From positions 372,001 to 436,000 of the forward strand of contig NZ_SDDX01000001.1 of the NCBI RefSeq assembly GCF_004115925.1: a stretch of DNA of 64,000 nucleotides. The letters run 5' to 3'. The notes under the pieces are model-generated. The model made no database searches, was not told the origin of the DNA, and worked only from the letters and a program-made list of their open reading frames with translations. Positions 18,095 to 31,624 of this stretch are shown piece after piece (the first letter of the stretch is position 1; each line of letters begins with the position of its first letter). Position numbers and translations under genes: made by a program. The stretch comes from Lelliottia nimipressuralis. Its GTDB lineage: Bacteria > Pseudomonadota > Gammaproteobacteria > Enterobacterales > Enterobacteriaceae.

Positions 18095-18272
18095 AGTGTT
18101 ACCATCAGGGTGCAGAACGTAAATCAGCCTTTGTCTGATTCGTCACTGTTCCAGACTGCGAGCCAATTTGACGATTGTTGGTTAGATGGTTTCGCAATCT
18201 ATTGATAAAATACGATTATTTTCTTTGTATATGCTCTTATGTGTGGGGCATCACTGCAAATAAGGATATAAA
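18095..18272 (+). promoter_or_regulatory. thrS promoter and leader (likely ThrRS translational operator)
   Basis: 178 bases between an upstream terminator and the thrS start. In E. coli ThrRS binds hairpins in this leader that mimic tRNA-Thr and blocks its own translation. A small stem (ATGC around 18230 with GCAT around 18248) and the A/G-rich segment TAAGGATATAAA before the ATG fit that layout. I did not fold the leader fully. Confidence 0.45.
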
Positions 18273-20201
18273 ATGCCTGTAATTACTCTTCCTGATGGCA
18301 GCCAACGCCATTACGACCACGCCGTTAGCCCGATGGATGTTGCCCTGGACATTGGTCCTGGACTCGCAAAAGCGACCATCGCTGGCCGTGTTAATGGTGA
18401 ACTGGTTGATGCCTCCGATCTGATTGAAAACGACGCTCAGCTCTCCATCATTACCGCGAAGAACGATGAAGGTCTTGAGATCATTCGTCACTCTTGTGCG
18501 CACCTGTTAGGCCATGCCATCAAACAGCTCTGGCCAAACACCAAAATGGCGATCGGCCCGGTGATCGACAACGGCTTCTATTATGACGTTGACCTTGACC
18601 ACACCCTGACCCAGGAAGATATCGACGCGCTCGAAAAACGTATGCACGAGCTCGCCGAGACTAACTACGATGTCATCAAGAAAAAAGTCAGCTGGCACGA
18701 AGCGCGTGAAACCTTCGTGAAGCGTGGCGAGAACTATAAAGTTTCTATTCTTGATGAGAACATCGCGCATGATGACAAGCCTGGCTTGTATCATCACGAA
18801 GAATACGTCGACATGTGCCGTGGACCGCACGTGCCGAACATGCGTTTCTGTCATCACTTCAAACTGATGAAAACCGCTGGCGCTTACTGGCGCGGCGACA
18901 GCAACAACAAAATGTTGCAGCGTATTTATGGTACCGCGTGGGCAGATAAGAAAGCCCTGAGCGCCTACCTGCAGCGTCTGGAAGAGGCCGCAAAACGCGA
19001 CCACCGTAAAATCGGTAAGCAGCTCGACCTGTATCATATGCAGGAAGAAGCGCCGGGTATGGTCTTCTGGCATAACGACGGCTGGACTATCTTCCGTGAA
19101 CTGGAAACTTTCGTGCGCTCCAAGCTGAAAGAGTACCAGTATCAGGAAGTGAAAGGCCCGTTCATGATGGACCGTGTACTGTGGGAAAAAACAGGCCACT
19201 GGGACAACTACAAAGATGCGATGTTCACCACCTCTTCTGAGAACCGTGAATACTGCATCAAGCCAATGAACTGCCCGGGCCACGTTCAGATCTTCAACCA
19301 GGGTCTGAAATCCTACCGCGATCTGCCGCTGCGTATGGCGGAGTTCGGTAGCTGCCATCGTAATGAGCCATCAGGCGCACTGCATGGACTGATGCGTGTT
19401 CGTGGCTTTACTCAGGATGATGCGCATATTTTCTGTACCGAAGATCAGGTGCGTGATGAAGTCAACGCCTGTATTCGTATGGTCTACGATATGTATAGCA
19501 CCTTTGGCTTCGAGAAAATCGTCGTCAAGCTCTCAACTCGTCCGGAAAAACGTATCGGTAGCGACGAGACCTGGGATCGTGCAGAGGCGGATCTGGCAGT
19601 TGCGCTGGAAGAGAACAATATCCCGTTTGAGTATCAGGTGGGTGAAGGCGCATTCTACGGTCCGAAAATTGAATTTACACTGTATGACTGCCTCGATCGC
19701 GCATGGCAGTGCGGAACAGTCCAGCTGGACTTCTCCTTGCCGCAGCGTTTAAGCGCCTCCTATGTGGGCGAAGACAACGAGCGTCAGGTGCCGGTAATGA
19801 TTCACCGTGCAATTCTTGGGTCTATCGAACGCTTTATCGGCATTCTGACTGAAGAGTTTGCAGGCTTCTTCCCAACCTGGCTCGCGCCGGTGCAGGTCGT
19901 GGTCATGAATATCACCGATTCTCAGGCCGATTACGTTAAAGAATTGACGCAGAAACTGCAAAATGCGGGCATTCGCGTAAAAGCGGACTTGAGAAATGAG
20001 AAGATTGGCTTTAAAATCCGCGAGCACACTTTACGTCGGGTACCTTACATGTTGGTCTGTGGTGATAAAGAGGTGGAAGCAGGCAAAGTTGCCGTTCGCA
20101 CCCGCCGTGGTAAAGACCTGGGTAGCCTGGACGTAAGTGAAGTGATTGAGAAGCTGCGACAAGAGATTCGCAGCCGCAGTCTTCAACAACTGGAGGAATA
20201 A
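18273..20201 (+). CDS. thrS: Threonyl-tRNA synthetase
   Basis: A 642-residue class II aminoacyl-tRNA synthetase, the same length as in E. coli. The TGS domain is at the N-terminus ([20 protein letters not shown]). The editing domain follows with the metal-like motif [13 protein letters not shown] and the later CRGPHVPN. The catalytic core carries motif 2 around [28 protein letters not shown] and motif 3 at [17 protein letters not shown]. The C-terminal anticodon-binding domain ends QQLEE. First gene of the translation operon; it is separated from infC by only three bases. Confidence 0.98.
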   Translation: MPVITLPDGSQRHYDHAVSPMDVALDIGPGLAKATIAGRVNGELVDASDLIENDAQLSIITAKNDEGLEIIRHSCAHLLGHAIKQLWPNTKMAIGPVIDNGFYYDVDLDHTLTQEDIDALEKRMHELAETNYDVIKKKVSWHEARETFVKRGENYKVSILDENIAHDDKPGLYHHEEYVDMCRGPHVPNMRFCHHFKLMKTAGAYWRGDSNNKMLQRIYGTAWADKKALSAYLQRLEEAAKRDHRKIGKQLDLYHMQEEAPGMVFWHNDGWTIFRELETFVRSKLKEYQYQEVKGPFMMDRVLWEKTGHWDNYKDAMFTTSSENREYCIKPMNCPGHVQIFNQGLKSYRDLPLRMAEFGSCHRNEPSGALHGLMRVRGFTQDDAHIFCTEDQVRDEVNACIRMVYDMYSTFGFEKIVVKLSTRPEKRIGSDETWDRAEADLAVALEENNIPFEYQVGEGAFYGPKIEFTLYDCLDRAWQCGTVQLDFSLPQRLSASYVGEDNERQVPVMIHRAILGSIERFIGILTEEFAGFFPTWLAPVQVVVMNITDSQADYVKELTQKLQNAGIRVKADLRNEKIGFKIREHTLRRVPYMLVCGDKEVEAGKVAVRTRRGKDLGSLDVSEVIEKLRQEIRSRSLQQLEE

Positions 20202-21041
<840 letters not shown>

Positions 21042-21074
21042 GTCGTAAACGTTTATTAACCTTTTTTAACTTAG

Positions 21075-21452
<378 letters not shown>

Positions 21453-21462
21453 GCCAGTTGAG

Positions 21463-21486
21463 AGAGGGGGCTTTGCTCCCTCTTTC
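21463..21486 (+). terminator. Terminator-like hairpin after rplT
   Basis: AGAGGGGGC-TTT-GCTCCCTCT followed by TTTC, ten bases past the rplT stop and before pheM. Probably only partly effective, since pheST can also be reached by read-through. Confidence 0.75.
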
Positions 21487-21532
21487 ATTTCCACCCCCTT
21501 CGGGATGAATGAACACATAAGGTAACGCAAGC

Positions 21533-21577
21533 ATGAATGCTGCTATTTTCCGCTTCTTCTTTTACTTTAGCACCTGA
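21533..21577 (+). CDS. pheM: phe operon leader peptide PheM
   Basis: A 14-residue leader peptide, [14 protein letters not shown], with five Phe codons, as in E. coli. Ribosome stalling at these codons when charged tRNA-Phe is scarce prevents formation of the downstream terminator, so pheST transcription rises. The attenuator hairpin follows at 21624-21649. Confidence 0.96.
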
Positions 21578-21598
21578 ATTCAGGGGGCTTGCGCGTGA

Positions 21599-22675
<1,077 letters not shown>

Positions 22676-22690
22676 GGGCAGGACAGAACA

Positions 22691-25078
22691 ATGAAATTCA
22701 GTGAACTGTGGTTACGCGAATGGGTGAACACCACGCTCGACAGCGAAGCGCTCTCTAACCAAATCACCATGGCTGGCCTTGAAGTGGACGGCGTTGAGCC
22801 GGTTTCCGGCGCATTCAACGGCGTGGTTGTCGGTGAAGTGGTCGAGTGCGGCCAGCACCCTAACGCCGACAAACTGCGCGTGACAAAAGTGAACGTTGGC
22901 GGCGAGCGTCTGTTGGATATCGTCTGCGGCGCACCAAACTGCCGACAAGGTCTGAAAGTGGCTGTCGCCACTGTCGGCGCGGTTCTGCCGGGCGATTTCA
23001 AAATTAAAGCAGCCAAACTGCGCGGCGAGCCGTCAGAAGGCATGCTGTGCTCGTTTTCCGAGCTGGGTATTTCCGACGATCACAACGGTATTATCGAACT
23101 GCCCGTTGATGCCCCGATTGGCACTGACATCCGCGAATACCTGAAGCTGGATGACAACACCATCGAAATCAGCGTGACGCCAAACCGTGCCGATTGCTTA
23201 GGGATTATCGGCGTGGCGCGCGACGTTGCGGTGTTGAACCAGACCGAACTGAACGTGCCGGACATCGCACCCGTTGCGGCAACCATCACCGACACGCTGC
23301 CGATTCAGGTCGAAGCTGCTGACGCCTGCCCGCGCTACCTTGGCCGTGTGGTTAAAGGCATCAACGTCAAAGCGCCAACCCCGCTGTGGATGAAAGAAAA
23401 ACTGCGTCGCTGCGGAATTCGTTCTATCGATGCGGTGGTTGACGTGACTAACTACGTTCTGCTTGAACTCGGCCAGCCGATGCACGCATTCGATAAAGAT
23501 CGTATCGAAGGCGGGATCGTCGTGCGTATGGCGAAAGAGGGTGAAACGCTGGTTCTGCTGGACGGCAGCGAAGCCAAACTGAATGCCGATACGCTGGTCA
23601 TTGCCGACCACACCAAAGCGCTGGCCATGGGCGGCATCTTCGGTGGCGAGCACTCTGGCGTTAACGACGATACGCAAAATGTTCTGCTGGAGTGTGCATT
23701 CTTCAGCCCGCTGTCCATTACCGGCCGCGCGCGTCGCCACGGTCTGCATACGGACGCCTCTCACCGCTACGAGCGCGGTGTTGATCCGGCACTGCAGTAC
23801 AAAGCGATGGAACGTGCCACTCGCCTGCTGATCGATATCTGCGGCGGTGAAGCGGGTCCAGTGATTGATGTGACCAATGAGTCTGCGCTGCCTCAGCGTG
23901 CGACTATCACGCTGCGTCGTAGCAAGCTGGATCGTCTGATTGGCCATCACATTGCGGATGCGCAGGTGAGTGATATCCTGCGCCGTCTGGGCTGTGAGGT
24001 TACCGAAGGCCAGGACCAGTGGCAGGCCGTTGCACCAAGCTGGCGTTTCGATATGGAAATCGAAGAAGACCTGGTGGAAGAAGTGGCTCGTATTTACGGC
24101 TACAACAACATCCCTGACGAGCCTGTACAGGCCGGCCTGATGATGGGCACCCATCGCGAAGCCAACCTGTCCCTGAAGCGTGTGAAAACCATGCTGAATG
24201 ACAAAGGCTATCAGGAAGTGATCACCTACAGCTTCGTGGATCCGAAACTGCAGCAGCTGATCCACCCAGGTCAGGAAGCCCTGATTCTGCCAAGCCCGAT
24301 CTCCAGCGAAATGTCCGCGATGCGCCTCTCTCTGTGGACCGGTCTGCTTGGCACCATCGTGTATAACCAGAACCGTCAGCAGAGCCGCGTACGTATCTTC
24401 GAAACCGGTCTGCGCTTTGTGCCTGATACCCAGGCAAATCTCGGTATCCGTCAGGATCTGATGCTGGCTGGCGCTATCTGCGGCAACCGCTATGAAGAGC
24501 ACTGGGATCTGACCAAAAACAGCGTTGATTACTACGATGTGAAAGGCGATCTGGAGTCAGTTCTCGAACTGACCGGTAAACTTTCTGAAATTGAGTTCCG
24601 CGCAGAAGCCATTCCAGCCCTGCATCCGGGCCAGAGCGCTGCCATTTATTTACACGGTGAACGCGTTGGTTTCGTTGGTGTTGTTCATCCTGAGCTGGAA
24701 CGCAAACTGGACTTGAATGGCCGCACCATGGTGTTTGAGCTGGAGTGGAACAAGGTCGCAGACCGCGTGGTTCCTCAGGCTCAGGACGTTTCGCGCTTCC
24801 CGGCGAACCGCCGCGATATCGCCGTTGTGGTCGCTGAAAATGTGCCCGCAGCAGATATTTTGGCCGAATGTAAGAAAGTTGGCGTAAATCAGGTAGTTGG
24901 CGTAAACTTATTTGACGTGTACCGCGGCAAGGGCGTAGCAGAAGGTTCTAAGAGCCTCGCTATTAGCCTTATCCTTCAGGATACCAGCCGTACACTCGAA
25001 GAAGAGGAGATTGCCGCTACCGTTGCCAGATGTGTAGAGGCATTAAAAGAGCGATTCCAGGCATCATTGAGGGATTGA
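22691..25078 (+). CDS. pheT: Phenylalanyl-tRNA synthetase beta subunit
   Basis: A 795-residue beta subunit, the same length as in E. coli. The N-terminal EMAP-like tRNA-binding domain covers [24 protein letters not shown]. The B3/B4 editing domain (about residues 200-400), the B5 DNA-binding-like domain and the catalytic-like core follow. The C-terminal ferredoxin-fold anticodon-binding domain contains [14 protein letters not shown]. It contributes tRNA recognition and editing of mischarged Tyr. Four bases separate it from ihfA. Confidence 0.97.
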   Translation: MKFSELWLREWVNTTLDSEALSNQITMAGLEVDGVEPVSGAFNGVVVGEVVECGQHPNADKLRVTKVNVGGERLLDIVCGAPNCRQGLKVAVATVGAVLPGDFKIKAAKLRGEPSEGMLCSFSELGISDDHNGIIELPVDAPIGTDIREYLKLDDNTIEISVTPNRADCLGIIGVARDVAVLNQTELNVPDIAPVAATITDTLPIQVEAADACPRYLGRVVKGINVKAPTPLWMKEKLRRCGIRSIDAVVDVTNYVLLELGQPMHAFDKDRIEGGIVVRMAKEGETLVLLDGSEAKLNADTLVIADHTKALAMGGIFGGEHSGVNDDTQNVLLECAFFSPLSITGRARRHGLHTDASHRYERGVDPALQYKAMERATRLLIDICGGEAGPVIDVTNESALPQRATITLRRSKLDRLIGHHIADAQVSDILRRLGCEVTEGQDQWQAVAPSWRFDMEIEEDLVEEVARIYGYNNIPDEPVQAGLMMGTHREANLSLKRVKTMLNDKGYQEVITYSFVDPKLQQLIHPGQEALILPSPISSEMSAMRLSLWTGLLGTIVYNQNRQQSRVRIFETGLRFVPDTQANLGIRQDLMLAGAICGNRYEEHWDLTKNSVDYYDVKGDLESVLELTGKLSEIEFRAEAIPALHPGQSAAIYLHGERVGFVGVVHPELERKLDLNGRTMVFELEWNKVADRVVPQAQDVSRFPANRRDIAVVVAENVPAADILAECKKVGVNQVVGVNLFDVYRGKGVAEGSKSLAISLILQDTSRTLEEEEIAATVARCVEALKERFQASLRD

Positions 25079-25082
25079 ACCT

Positions 25083-25382
25083 ATGGCGCTTACAAAAGCT
25101 GAAATGTCAGAATATCTGTTTGATAAGCTTGGGCTTAGCAAACGGGATGCCAAAGAGCTGGTAGAGCTATTTTTCGAAGAGATCCGTCGTGCTCTGGAAA
25201 ATGGTGAGCAGGTAAAACTCTCCGGTTTTGGCAATTTTGATTTGCGAGACAAAAACCAACGTCCGGGTCGTAACCCGAAGACGGGGGAAGATATTCCCAT
25301 TACAGCCCGCCGCGTGGTGACCTTCAGACCCGGCCAGAAGTTAAAAAGCCGTGTCGAAAACGCAACGCCCAAAGCAGAGTAA
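25083..25382 (+). CDS. ihfA: Integration host factor subunit alpha
   Basis: A 99-residue HU/IHF-family nucleoid protein that pairs with IhfB and bends DNA by about 160 degrees. It begins [17 protein letters not shown]; the beta-arm contains [23 protein letters not shown], including the intercalating Pro. It overlaps the phe operon transcription unit and may also have its own promoter within pheT. A strong terminator follows. Confidence 0.98.
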   Translation: MALTKAEMSEYLFDKLGLSKRDAKELVELFFEEIRRALENGEQVKLSGFGNFDLRDKNQRPGRNPKTGEDIPITARRVVTFRPGQKLKSRVENATPKAE

Positions 25383-25395
25383 TATGAACTAACCC

Positions 25396-25422
25396 AAAAA
25401 GGCCGCAATCGCGGCCTTTTTT
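25396..25422 (+). terminator. Terminator of the thrS-ihfA operon
   Basis: AAAAAGGCCGC-AAT-CGCGGCCTTTTTT, a G/C-rich stem with a T-run, 14 bases after ihfA. Confidence 0.93.
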
Positions 25423-25483
25423 CTTTGCGCGAAGGCATACCCACCGTAAAATCAATACCATCACTCACACGAAAACCGAACCC

Positions 25484-26464
25484 ATGCTCGATTTTGCCCG
25501 TCAACAACACCGTTCCGATCTGCGCTGGCTGCTGGCACTGATGACAATTCTGCTCGCCATTTTTGCCGTGAGTCTGTGCGCCGGAGAGCAGTGGATCGGG
25601 CCAGAACACTGGTTGAGCGATCAGGGCAAACTGTTTGTCTGGCAAATTCGCCTGCCGCGTACGGTAGCCGTCGTGCTGGTTGGTGCGGCGCTGGCGCTGT
25701 GTGGCACCATCATGCAGGCCTTATTTGAAAACCCACTGGCGGAACCGGGGCTGCTCGGCGTCTCCAATGGCGCAGGCGTCGGCCTTATCGCCGCTACGAT
25801 GCTGGGCAGTGGAAGTCTTTCTGGCTGGGGCGTGAGCCTTAGCGCCATCGCCGGTGCGCTGCTTATCACCGTGATTTTACTGCGCTTCGCCAGACGGCAT
25901 TTATCGACCAGCCGTCTCCTGCTGGCCGGCGTCGCGCTGGGGATTATCTGCAGCGCCTTAATGACCTGGGCGGTCTATTTCTCCACCTCATTCGATCTGC
26001 GCCAGCTGATGTACTGGATGATGGGCGGTTTTGGCGGCGTGGACTGGCGACAGGGCTGGCTGATGGCGCTGCTGTTTCCGGCGATACTGTGGGCCGCTTT
26101 CCAGGCGAAACCGCTAAACATGCTGGCGCTGGGTGAGATCTCTGCCCGCCAGCTGGGCCTGTCGATCGGCCTGTGGCGCAATGTGCTGGTGGTCGCTATC
26201 GGCTGGATGGTTGGTGTCAGCGTCGCGCTGGCCGGGGCCATAGGTTTTATTGGCCTGGTGATTCCCCATATGCTGCGCCTCGGTGGGATTACCGATCATC
26301 GTACTTTACTGCCCGCCGCCGCCATCGCAGGCGCGGCAACGCTGCTGATTGCCGATATTATTGCCCGCCTGGCCATGAGTGCCGCCGAGCTGCCGATCGG
26401 GGTCGTGACCGCAACACTGGGCGCGCCCGTATTTATCTGGCTACTATTAAAGGCCGGACGTTAG
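25484..26464 (+). CDS. btuC: Vitamin B12 ABC transporter permease BtuC
   Basis: A 326-residue inner-membrane permease of the FecCD family; a BtuC dimer with BtuD imports cobalamin delivered by BtuF. About ten transmembrane helices are visible. The family's helical loop that contacts the ATPase lies around [18 protein letters not shown]. The conserved segments [20 protein letters not shown] and [12 protein letters not shown] are both present. No cobalamin riboswitch was seen upstream. Confidence 0.96.
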   Translation: MLDFARQQHRSDLRWLLALMTILLAIFAVSLCAGEQWIGPEHWLSDQGKLFVWQIRLPRTVAVVLVGAALALCGTIMQALFENPLAEPGLLGVSNGAGVGLIAATMLGSGSLSGWGVSLSAIAGALLITVILLRFARRHLSTSRLLLAGVALGIICSALMTWAVYFSTSFDLRQLMYWMMGGFGGVDWRQGWLMALLFPAILWAAFQAKPLNMLALGEISARQLGLSIGLWRNVLVVAIGWMVGVSVALAGAIGFIGLVIPHMLRLGGITDHRTLLPAAAIAGAATLLIADIIARLAMSAAELPIGVVTATLGAPVFIWLLLKAGR

Positions 26465-26499
26465 ATCCGCCCAACCGTAAGACAATCTAAGGGGACGCT

Positions 26500-27051
26500 A
26501 TGCAGTACGATATTTTGAATACCGAAGTCACGACCATTGATGGCGAAAACACGACGCTTGAAAGTTACAAAGGTAAGGTTCTGCTGGTGGTCAACGTCGC
26601 CTCGAAATGTGGTCTGACGCCGCAGTACGAACAGCTGGAGAACATCCAGAAAGCCTGGGAAAAAGACGGATTTGTGGTCCTCGGATTCCCCTGCAACCAG
26701 TTCCTGGGTCAGGAGCCGGGCAGCGAAGACGAGATCAAAACCTTTTGCAGCACCACTTATGGCGTAACGTTCCCGCTGTTCAGCAAAATCGACGTCAACG
26801 GCGAAAACCGCCATCCGCTGTATGAAAAACTGGTCGCCGCAGCGCCTGCTGCCGTCGCGCCGGAAGGCAGCGGTTTCTACGAGCGGATGGCGAGCAAAGG
26901 GCGCGCTCCGCTCTATCCAGACGATATTTTGTGGAACTTCGAAAAATTCCTGATTGGCCGCGATGGTCAGGTGGTGCAGCGCTTTGCACCAGATATGACG
27001 CCGGAAGATCCGATCGTCATGGAGTCCATTAAACTGGCGCTAGCGAAGTAA
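26500..27051 (+). CDS. btuE: Thioredoxin/glutathione peroxidase BtuE
   Basis: A 183-residue glutathione-peroxidase-fold enzyme located between btuC and btuD. It reduces peroxides with thioredoxin or glutathione; despite its name it is not needed for B12 uptake in E. coli. The peroxidatic Cys is in [16 protein letters not shown], a Cys in place of the eukaryotic selenocysteine. The catalytic Gln/Trp partners lie in [13 protein letters not shown] and [10 protein letters not shown]. Its stop codon overlaps the btuD start by one base. Confidence 0.96.
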   Translation: MQYDILNTEVTTIDGENTTLESYKGKVLLVVNVASKCGLTPQYEQLENIQKAWEKDGFVVLGFPCNQFLGQEPGSEDEIKTFCSTTYGVTFPLFSKIDVNGENRHPLYEKLVAAAPAAVAPEGSGFYERMASKGRAPLYPDDILWNFEKFLIGRDGQVVQRFAPDMTPEDPIVMESIKLALAK

Positions 27052-27806
27052 TGACTCAGCTGATGCAGCTCGCGGGCGTCGCGGAGAAGGGAAGACTGGA
27101 ACCGGTCAGCGCGGAAATCCACGCGGGTGAGATCGTGCACCTCGTGGGGCCAAACGGTGCCGGGAAAAGCACATTGCTCGCGCGGATGGCCGGGTTGACG
27201 TCAGGCGAGGGCGATATCATTTTACACGGGCATTCTCTTCATGAATGGTCGCCTGTGTCGCTGGCGCACCGGCGAAGTTATCTGGTGCAACAGCAAACGC
27301 CGCCCTTCGCCATGCCTGTCTGGCACTATCTCGCGCTGCATCAGCATGATAAATCCTCGTCATCACTTATGGATGACCTCACCGGAGCGCTTGGGCTGAC
27401 TGATAAGCTTACGCGCAACGTCAACCAGCTTTCCGGCGGGGAGTGGCAGCGCGTGCGGCTTGCAGCGGTGATCCTGCAAATCCATCCGGCGGGAAACCCG
27501 CACGGTAGTCTGCTGCTGCTGGATGAGCCGATGAGCAGTCTGGACGTCGCCCAGCAGGCGGCGCTGGATAAGCAGCTCAGCCTGCTGTCTGGCAAGGGCA
27601 TTGCCGTGGTGATGAGCAGCCATGACCTGAACCATACGCTGCGTCACGCCCATCGCGTTTGGCTTTTGGCGCGCGGAAAACTGCTCGCCAGCGGCCCGCG
27701 TGACACCGTGCTTACACCGCCCAATCTGGCGACAGCATACGGGATGCCTTTCCGTCGGCTGGACATCGAAGGGCACAGAATGTTGATTTCTACCGTCCAG
27801 GAATAA
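27051..27806 (+). CDS. btuD: Vitamin B12 ABC transporter ATP-binding protein BtuD
   Basis: A 251-residue ABC ATPase energising BtuC. Walker A is GPNGAGKST near residue 34, the signature is [13 protein letters not shown], and Walker B is [12 protein letters not shown], followed by the switch His in [10 protein letters not shown]. The start overlaps the btuE stop, indicating translational coupling. The product ends in the short C-terminal tail STVQE. Confidence 0.95.
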   Translation: MTQLMQLAGVAEKGRLEPVSAEIHAGEIVHLVGPNGAGKSTLLARMAGLTSGEGDIILHGHSLHEWSPVSLAHRRSYLVQQQTPPFAMPVWHYLALHQHDKSSSSLMDDLTGALGLTDKLTRNVNQLSGGEWQRVRLAAVILQIHPAGNPHGSLLLLDEPMSSLDVAQQAALDKQLSLLSGKGIAVVMSSHDLNHTLRHAHRVWLLARGKLLASGPRDTVLTPPNLATAYGMPFRRLDIEGHRMLISTVQE

Positions 27807-27880
27807 GCGTTTCTTGCAAGGTTGTGTAATCACAGGCTAAATTACGGAGAGGACAAAAAAAGCAGAGGATTCGTCTGGAA

Positions 27881-28345
27881 ATGCGATTCTGGTTTCTGAT
27901 CGTGGGCATGTTATTACTTGCAGGATGCAGTAGCCATCGTGCGCCACCCCCTAATCCACGGTTATCGGATTCAATAACCGTGATAGCCAACCTGAACGAT
28001 CAGTTGCAAAACTGGCGCGGGACACCCTATCGCTATGGCGGCATGAGCCGGGGCGGGGTGGATTGCTCTGGCTTTGTGCTGATGACATTCCGCGATAAAT
28101 TCGATCTGCAACTCCCGCGCGATACACGCACGCAGGCTAAAATTGGCACTGAAATAGACAAAGACGATCTGCTTCCCGGTGACCTGGTATTCTTTAAAAC
28201 GGGGTCGGGAGAAACTGGCTTACATGTTGGCATTTATGATACCGACAACCAGTTTATTCACGCCTCGACCAGTCGCGGTGTGATGAGGTCTTCCTTAGAT
28301 AATGTTTACTGGCGGAAAAACTTCTGGCAGGCGCGCCGTATATAG
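27881..28345 (+). CDS. nlpC: NlpC/P60 family lipoprotein NlpC
   Basis: A 154-residue predicted outer-membrane lipoprotein cysteine peptidase. The lipobox is LLAGC with Cys16 as the lipidation site. The NlpC/P60 catalytic residues are visible: Cys in GVDCSGFVL, His in LHVGIYD, and the third polar residue His in FIHAST. Family members cleave murein stem peptides; the exact role of this paralogue is not defined. Same neighbourhood as in E. coli (btuD before, ydiV after). Confidence 0.94.
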   Translation: MRFWFLIVGMLLLAGCSSHRAPPPNPRLSDSITVIANLNDQLQNWRGTPYRYGGMSRGGVDCSGFVLMTFRDKFDLQLPRDTRTQAKIGTEIDKDDLLPGDLVFFKTGSGETGLHVGIYDTDNQFIHASTSRGVMRSSLDNVYWRKNFWQARRI

Positions 28346-28365
28346 CCGCACTCTCTTCTTTCTTA

Positions 28366-28396
28366 AGCGCGATTTTGGTTAAGTCGCGCTGTTTTC
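28366..28396 (+). terminator. Terminator of nlpC
   Basis: AGCGCGA and TCGCGCT arms with an 11-base loop, then GTTTTC. It starts 21 bases beyond the stop. A second hairpin, CTGGATAT/ATATCCAG, lies at about 28465-28487 in the A/T-rich gap before ydiV. Confidence 0.7.
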
Positions 28397-28630
28397 TGAC
28401 TCATTGCTGTTTTGATACATTACGTAACATTAATTAATTCTGTAAGTCCCTGAATTCGTGAATACTGGATATTATTTGATATCCAGGATAAGATTATTTT
28501 TAGATTGAGGGAAAAATCTTAAAATATAAAAGGAAAGAATGAAATTAACTCTATTAAAATCAATAAAGTTGAATTGTTTTAGCCGTTGCTCCAGGATGCA
28601 AGATATCGTCGTTAACGCGGGGCAGGCTCT

Positions 28631-29344
28631 ATGATTGTCACCCTGAATAATCCTTATCAATCTGAACTGTTATTACTCCCGGCGCGCAATATCGCAGGGG
28701 AGCTACAGGGTTTAGAGATCCTGGCTAACTTTGTTAGCGTGGGGTCTGACGTCCGCATCCCCACTGAGCTGGTGAAGCCTCATCTCACTGCAGAAGACGA
28801 GTTAACGCTGTTTAAAGAGAAACTCGACCTGCTGGATTCCTGCAAACTTTTTTTTGTGCAGCATCAGCTTATTGCATGGATAAATATTACGCCGGTCATT
28901 AGTGAGTATCTTTTAACGGACCGAAATGCCGGGGCAATATTAGATCGTTATCCTTTTCTTGAGTTCACGGTTAATGAGAATTATCCCGGTTTAAATAACG
29001 GCAAAGATGATCTTATGCTGGCAAGAATGGCGATCCATTTCCCGATGGTGCTGGCCGACTACGGCGCCGGTGCCGCGTCGAATAAAGCCATTTTTGACGG
29101 GCTGTTTACCCGTGTTGCGCTGGATAAAGGGTTTATCCAGCAGCGTGTCGCGGAGTTTTCCTTCGAGCCATTTATGCGCGCGATCCTTGCACAGATCTCG
29201 CCGTACTGCCTGTCGGTGATGATCGCGGGAGTGGATGATGAAGAGGTTCTGCGACGGGTGATGCCTTTCCGTTTTAGTGCCATGCAGGGGAATTTGTGGT
29301 CTGCAGTCCCCGCGAGTCAGGTCACCACGCTCGTTCAACGATAA
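28631..29344 (+). CDS. ydiV: Anti-FlhDC factor YdiV (degenerate EAL protein)
   Basis: A 237-residue EAL-like protein without the EAL catalytic signature, matching YdiV/RflP. In Salmonella and E. coli it binds FlhD, prevents FlhDC from activating flagellar class II genes and targets it to ClpXP. The remains of the domain are visible as [13 protein letters not shown] and [11 protein letters not shown], where catalytic acidic residues are lost. It sits downstream of nlpC in an A/T-rich gap; no obvious strong ribosome site, consistent with the weak translation reported for E. coli ydiV. Confidence 0.93.
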   Translation: MIVTLNNPYQSELLLLPARNIAGELQGLEILANFVSVGSDVRIPTELVKPHLTAEDELTLFKEKLDLLDSCKLFFVQHQLIAWINITPVISEYLLTDRNAGAILDRYPFLEFTVNENYPGLNNGKDDLMLARMAIHFPMVLADYGAGAASNKAIFDGLFTRVALDKGFIQQRVAEFSFEPFMRAILAQISPYCLSVMIAGVDDEEVLRRVMPFRFSAMQGNLWSAVPASQVTTLVQR

Positions 29345-29405
29345 CCCTGCCATTCGCCCGTGTTTAAGCACGGGTAAACCCTCTACACTAGAGGCAGGAG
29401 GACTT

Positions 29406-30848
29406 ATGACCCTGTCTTTTACTGCTCACTGGCACGATGAACTGCCAGATTTCTACACCGCACTTAATCCAACGCCGCTGACCAACGCCCGGCTCATCTG
29501 GCATAACGACAGCCTTGCCAGCGAGTTAGGCATTCCGCCATCGCTATTCCAGCCCGCGACCGGCGCTGGCGTCTGGGGCGGCGAAGCGCTGCTTCCAGGC
29601 ATGCAGCCTTTGGCACAGGTCTACAGCGGTCATCAGTTTGGCGTCTGGGCCGGTCAGCTCGGCGACGGTCGCGGCATTCTGCTGGGTGAACAGCAGCTTG
29701 CGAACGGCCAGACCGTCGACTGGCACCTGAAAGGGGCCGGACTCACGCCATATTCCCGCATGGGCGACGGACGCGCGGTGTTGCGCTCGACGATCCGCGA
29801 AAGTCTCGCCTCAGAAGCGATGCATGCGCTTGGTATTCCTACCACGCGCGCCTTATCCATCGTGACCAGCGATACGCAGATTGCCCGCGAAACCTACGAG
29901 CCGGGCGCGATGCTGATGCGTATCGCGCAAAGCCACGTCCGCTTCGGCCATTTCGAGCACTTCTACTATCGCCGCGAGCCGGAAAAAGTCCGCCAGATGG
30001 CAGATTTTGTCATTCGTCATCACTGGCCGCAGTGGCAGGATGACGCGGACAAATACATCCTCTGGTTCCGTGATGTCGTGGCGCGCACCGCGTCGCTGAT
30101 GGCCTGCTGGCAAACCGTCGGCTTTGCCCACGGCGTGATGAACACCGATAACATGTCGATCCTGGGCCTGACCATGGATTACGGCCCGTACGGTTTCCTT
30201 GATGACTATCAGCCAGATTTTATCTGCAATCACTCAGACCATCAGGGGCGCTACAGCTTTGAAAACCAGCCTGCGGTGGGCCTGTGGAATCTACAGCGCC
30301 TCGCCCAGTCTCTGTCGCCGTTTATTGATGTGGAAGCCCTGAACAATGCGCTGGATCTCTATCAGGAGGTTCTGATGCAAGAATACGGCAAGCTGATGCG
30401 CCGCAAGCTGGGGCTGACGACGCAGGAGAAGGGCGATAACGATATTCTGAATGCGCTGTTTGCGCTGATGGCCCGAGAGGGTAGCGACTACACCCGTACT
30501 TTCCGCATGCTGAGCCAGACGGAACAGCAGAGTGCAGCCTCGCCGCTGCGAGATGAGTTTATCGACAGAGCGGCTTTTGACGGTTGGTTTAGCACCTACC
30601 GTGAGCGCTTGCAGCGCGAGGAAATTCAGGACGACGCCCGTCAGGCGCAGATGAAAGCCGTTAATCCGGCGATGGTTCTGCGCAACTGGCTGGCGCAGCG
30701 GGCGATTGAACAGGCAGAGCAGGGGGACTACGCAGAGCTGCACCGTCTGCACGATGCCCTACGCACGCCGTATGCGGATCGCAGCGATGATTATGTCAGC
30801 CGCCCACCGGACTGGGGCAAGCGGCTGGAAGTGAGCTGTTCAAGCTAA
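29406..30848 (+). CDS. selO: Protein adenylyltransferase SelO (YdiU)
   Basis: A 480-residue pseudokinase-fold enzyme that transfers AMP (and in YdiU also UMP) to protein Ser, Thr or Tyr residues. Start at ATG 29406 ([20 protein letters not shown]) after GGCAGGAGG; the open frame upstream overlaps ydiV and is unlikely. Conserved blocks: [18 protein letters not shown], the nucleotide-binding [23 protein letters not shown] (residues quoted in part), and the metal site [22 protein letters not shown]. The C-terminal SelO Sec/Cys is seen as the final EVSCSS. Confidence 0.95.
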   Translation: MTLSFTAHWHDELPDFYTALNPTPLTNARLIWHNDSLASELGIPPSLFQPATGAGVWGGEALLPGMQPLAQVYSGHQFGVWAGQLGDGRGILLGEQQLANGQTVDWHLKGAGLTPYSRMGDGRAVLRSTIRESLASEAMHALGIPTTRALSIVTSDTQIARETYEPGAMLMRIAQSHVRFGHFEHFYYRREPEKVRQMADFVIRHHWPQWQDDADKYILWFRDVVARTASLMACWQTVGFAHGVMNTDNMSILGLTMDYGPYGFLDDYQPDFICNHSDHQGRYSFENQPAVGLWNLQRLAQSLSPFIDVEALNNALDLYQEVLMQEYGKLMRRKLGLTTQEKGDNDILNALFALMAREGSDYTRTFRMLSQTEQQSAASPLRDEFIDRAAFDGWFSTYRERLQREEIQDDARQAQMKAVNPAMVLRNWLAQRAIEQAEQGDYAELHRLHDALRTPYADRSDDYVSRPPDWGKRLEVSCSS

Positions 30849-31624
30849 GGCGCGAGAAACACCTGTGGGGCCGCATTCACCGGATGCTGGCCCACGTGCA
30901 CCTGCGCCCCGTACCAGCGCGCCAGATCCCCGGCGCGCAACACGCTTTCCGGCGACCCCTGCGACACAATCTCTCCTTCGTGCAATAACACAATCCGGTC
31001 GGCCCACAGGGCGGCCAGATTGAGATCGTGCAGCACCACGCAGACGTGCAGATCGCCCTGTGCGGTTAAGGATTTCATCAGGCGCAGCAAATGCTGCTGG
31101 TAATAAAGGTCCAGCGCCGAGGTCGGTTCATCGAGAAACAGCCAGCCGCGCGGCGCGCCGTCGCACCATAACTGCGCCAGGGCGCGGGCGAGTTGCACCC
31201 GCTGCTGCTCACCGCCCGACAGGGAGGCGTAACGCCTTCCCGCCAGCGGCAGACAGCCGGTTATCTGCATCACCTGATGGATCACTGCGCCTTCCGGCTG
31301 CGGCGTCCAGGGCGCACGTCCCATGCCGATGACCGCTTCAACCGGCCAGTCGAAGCCCAGCTGGGTCTGCTGGCGCATCACCGCGCGATGGCGGGACAGC
31401 GTCTGCGTACTCCAGGCCGCCAGCGGTCTCCCGTTCAGCACGCACTCTCCCGACGCGGGTTTCAGAAAGCCGGTCAGCAGACGCAGCAGCGTCGATTTCC
31501 CTGCGCCATTAGGGCCGATCAGCACCACCAGTTCACCCGGCTCCAGGGAGAGCGACACCTCACGAATCACGGTCTTGTCTGCTGTACGGTAAGTCAACGC
31601 CCGCGCGCTAAATTGTTCAGCCAT
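30845..31624 (-). CDS. hmuV: Hemin ABC transporter ATP-binding protein
   Basis: A 259-residue ABC ATPase of the heme importer. Walker A is [11 protein letters not shown], the signature is [19 protein letters not shown], and Walker B is [13 protein letters not shown]. Start taken at the ATG complement at 31622-31624 ([12 protein letters not shown]), which overlaps the end of hmuU by eight bases; a longer open frame upstream would overlap hmuU by more than 50 bases. Last gene of the hemP-hmuRSTUV operon; its end overlaps the selO stop by four bases in convergent orientation. Confidence 0.93.
   Translation of the reverse strand: MAEQFSARALTYRTADKTVIREVSLSLEPGELVVLIGPNGAGKSTLLRLLTGFLKPASGECVLNGRPLAAWSTQTLSRHRAVMRQQTQLGFDWPVEAVIGMGRAPWTPQPEGAVIHQVMQITGCLPLAGRRYASLSGGEQQRVQLARALAQLWCDGAPRGWLFLDEPTSALDLYYQQHLLRLMKSLTAQGDLHVCVVLHDLNLAALWADRIVLLHEGEIVSQGSPESVLRAGDLARWYGAQVHVGQHPVNAAPQVFLAP

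Noticed and set aside
23198-24502. 434-codon minus-strand open frame inside pheT
   Set aside because: Antisense shadow; no start signals and no conserved motif, whereas pheT is intact on the plus strand.
25423-25483. Cobalamin riboswitch before btuC
   Set aside because: Only 61 bases separate the ihfA terminator from btuC, too short for the element, and no B12-box sequence is visible.
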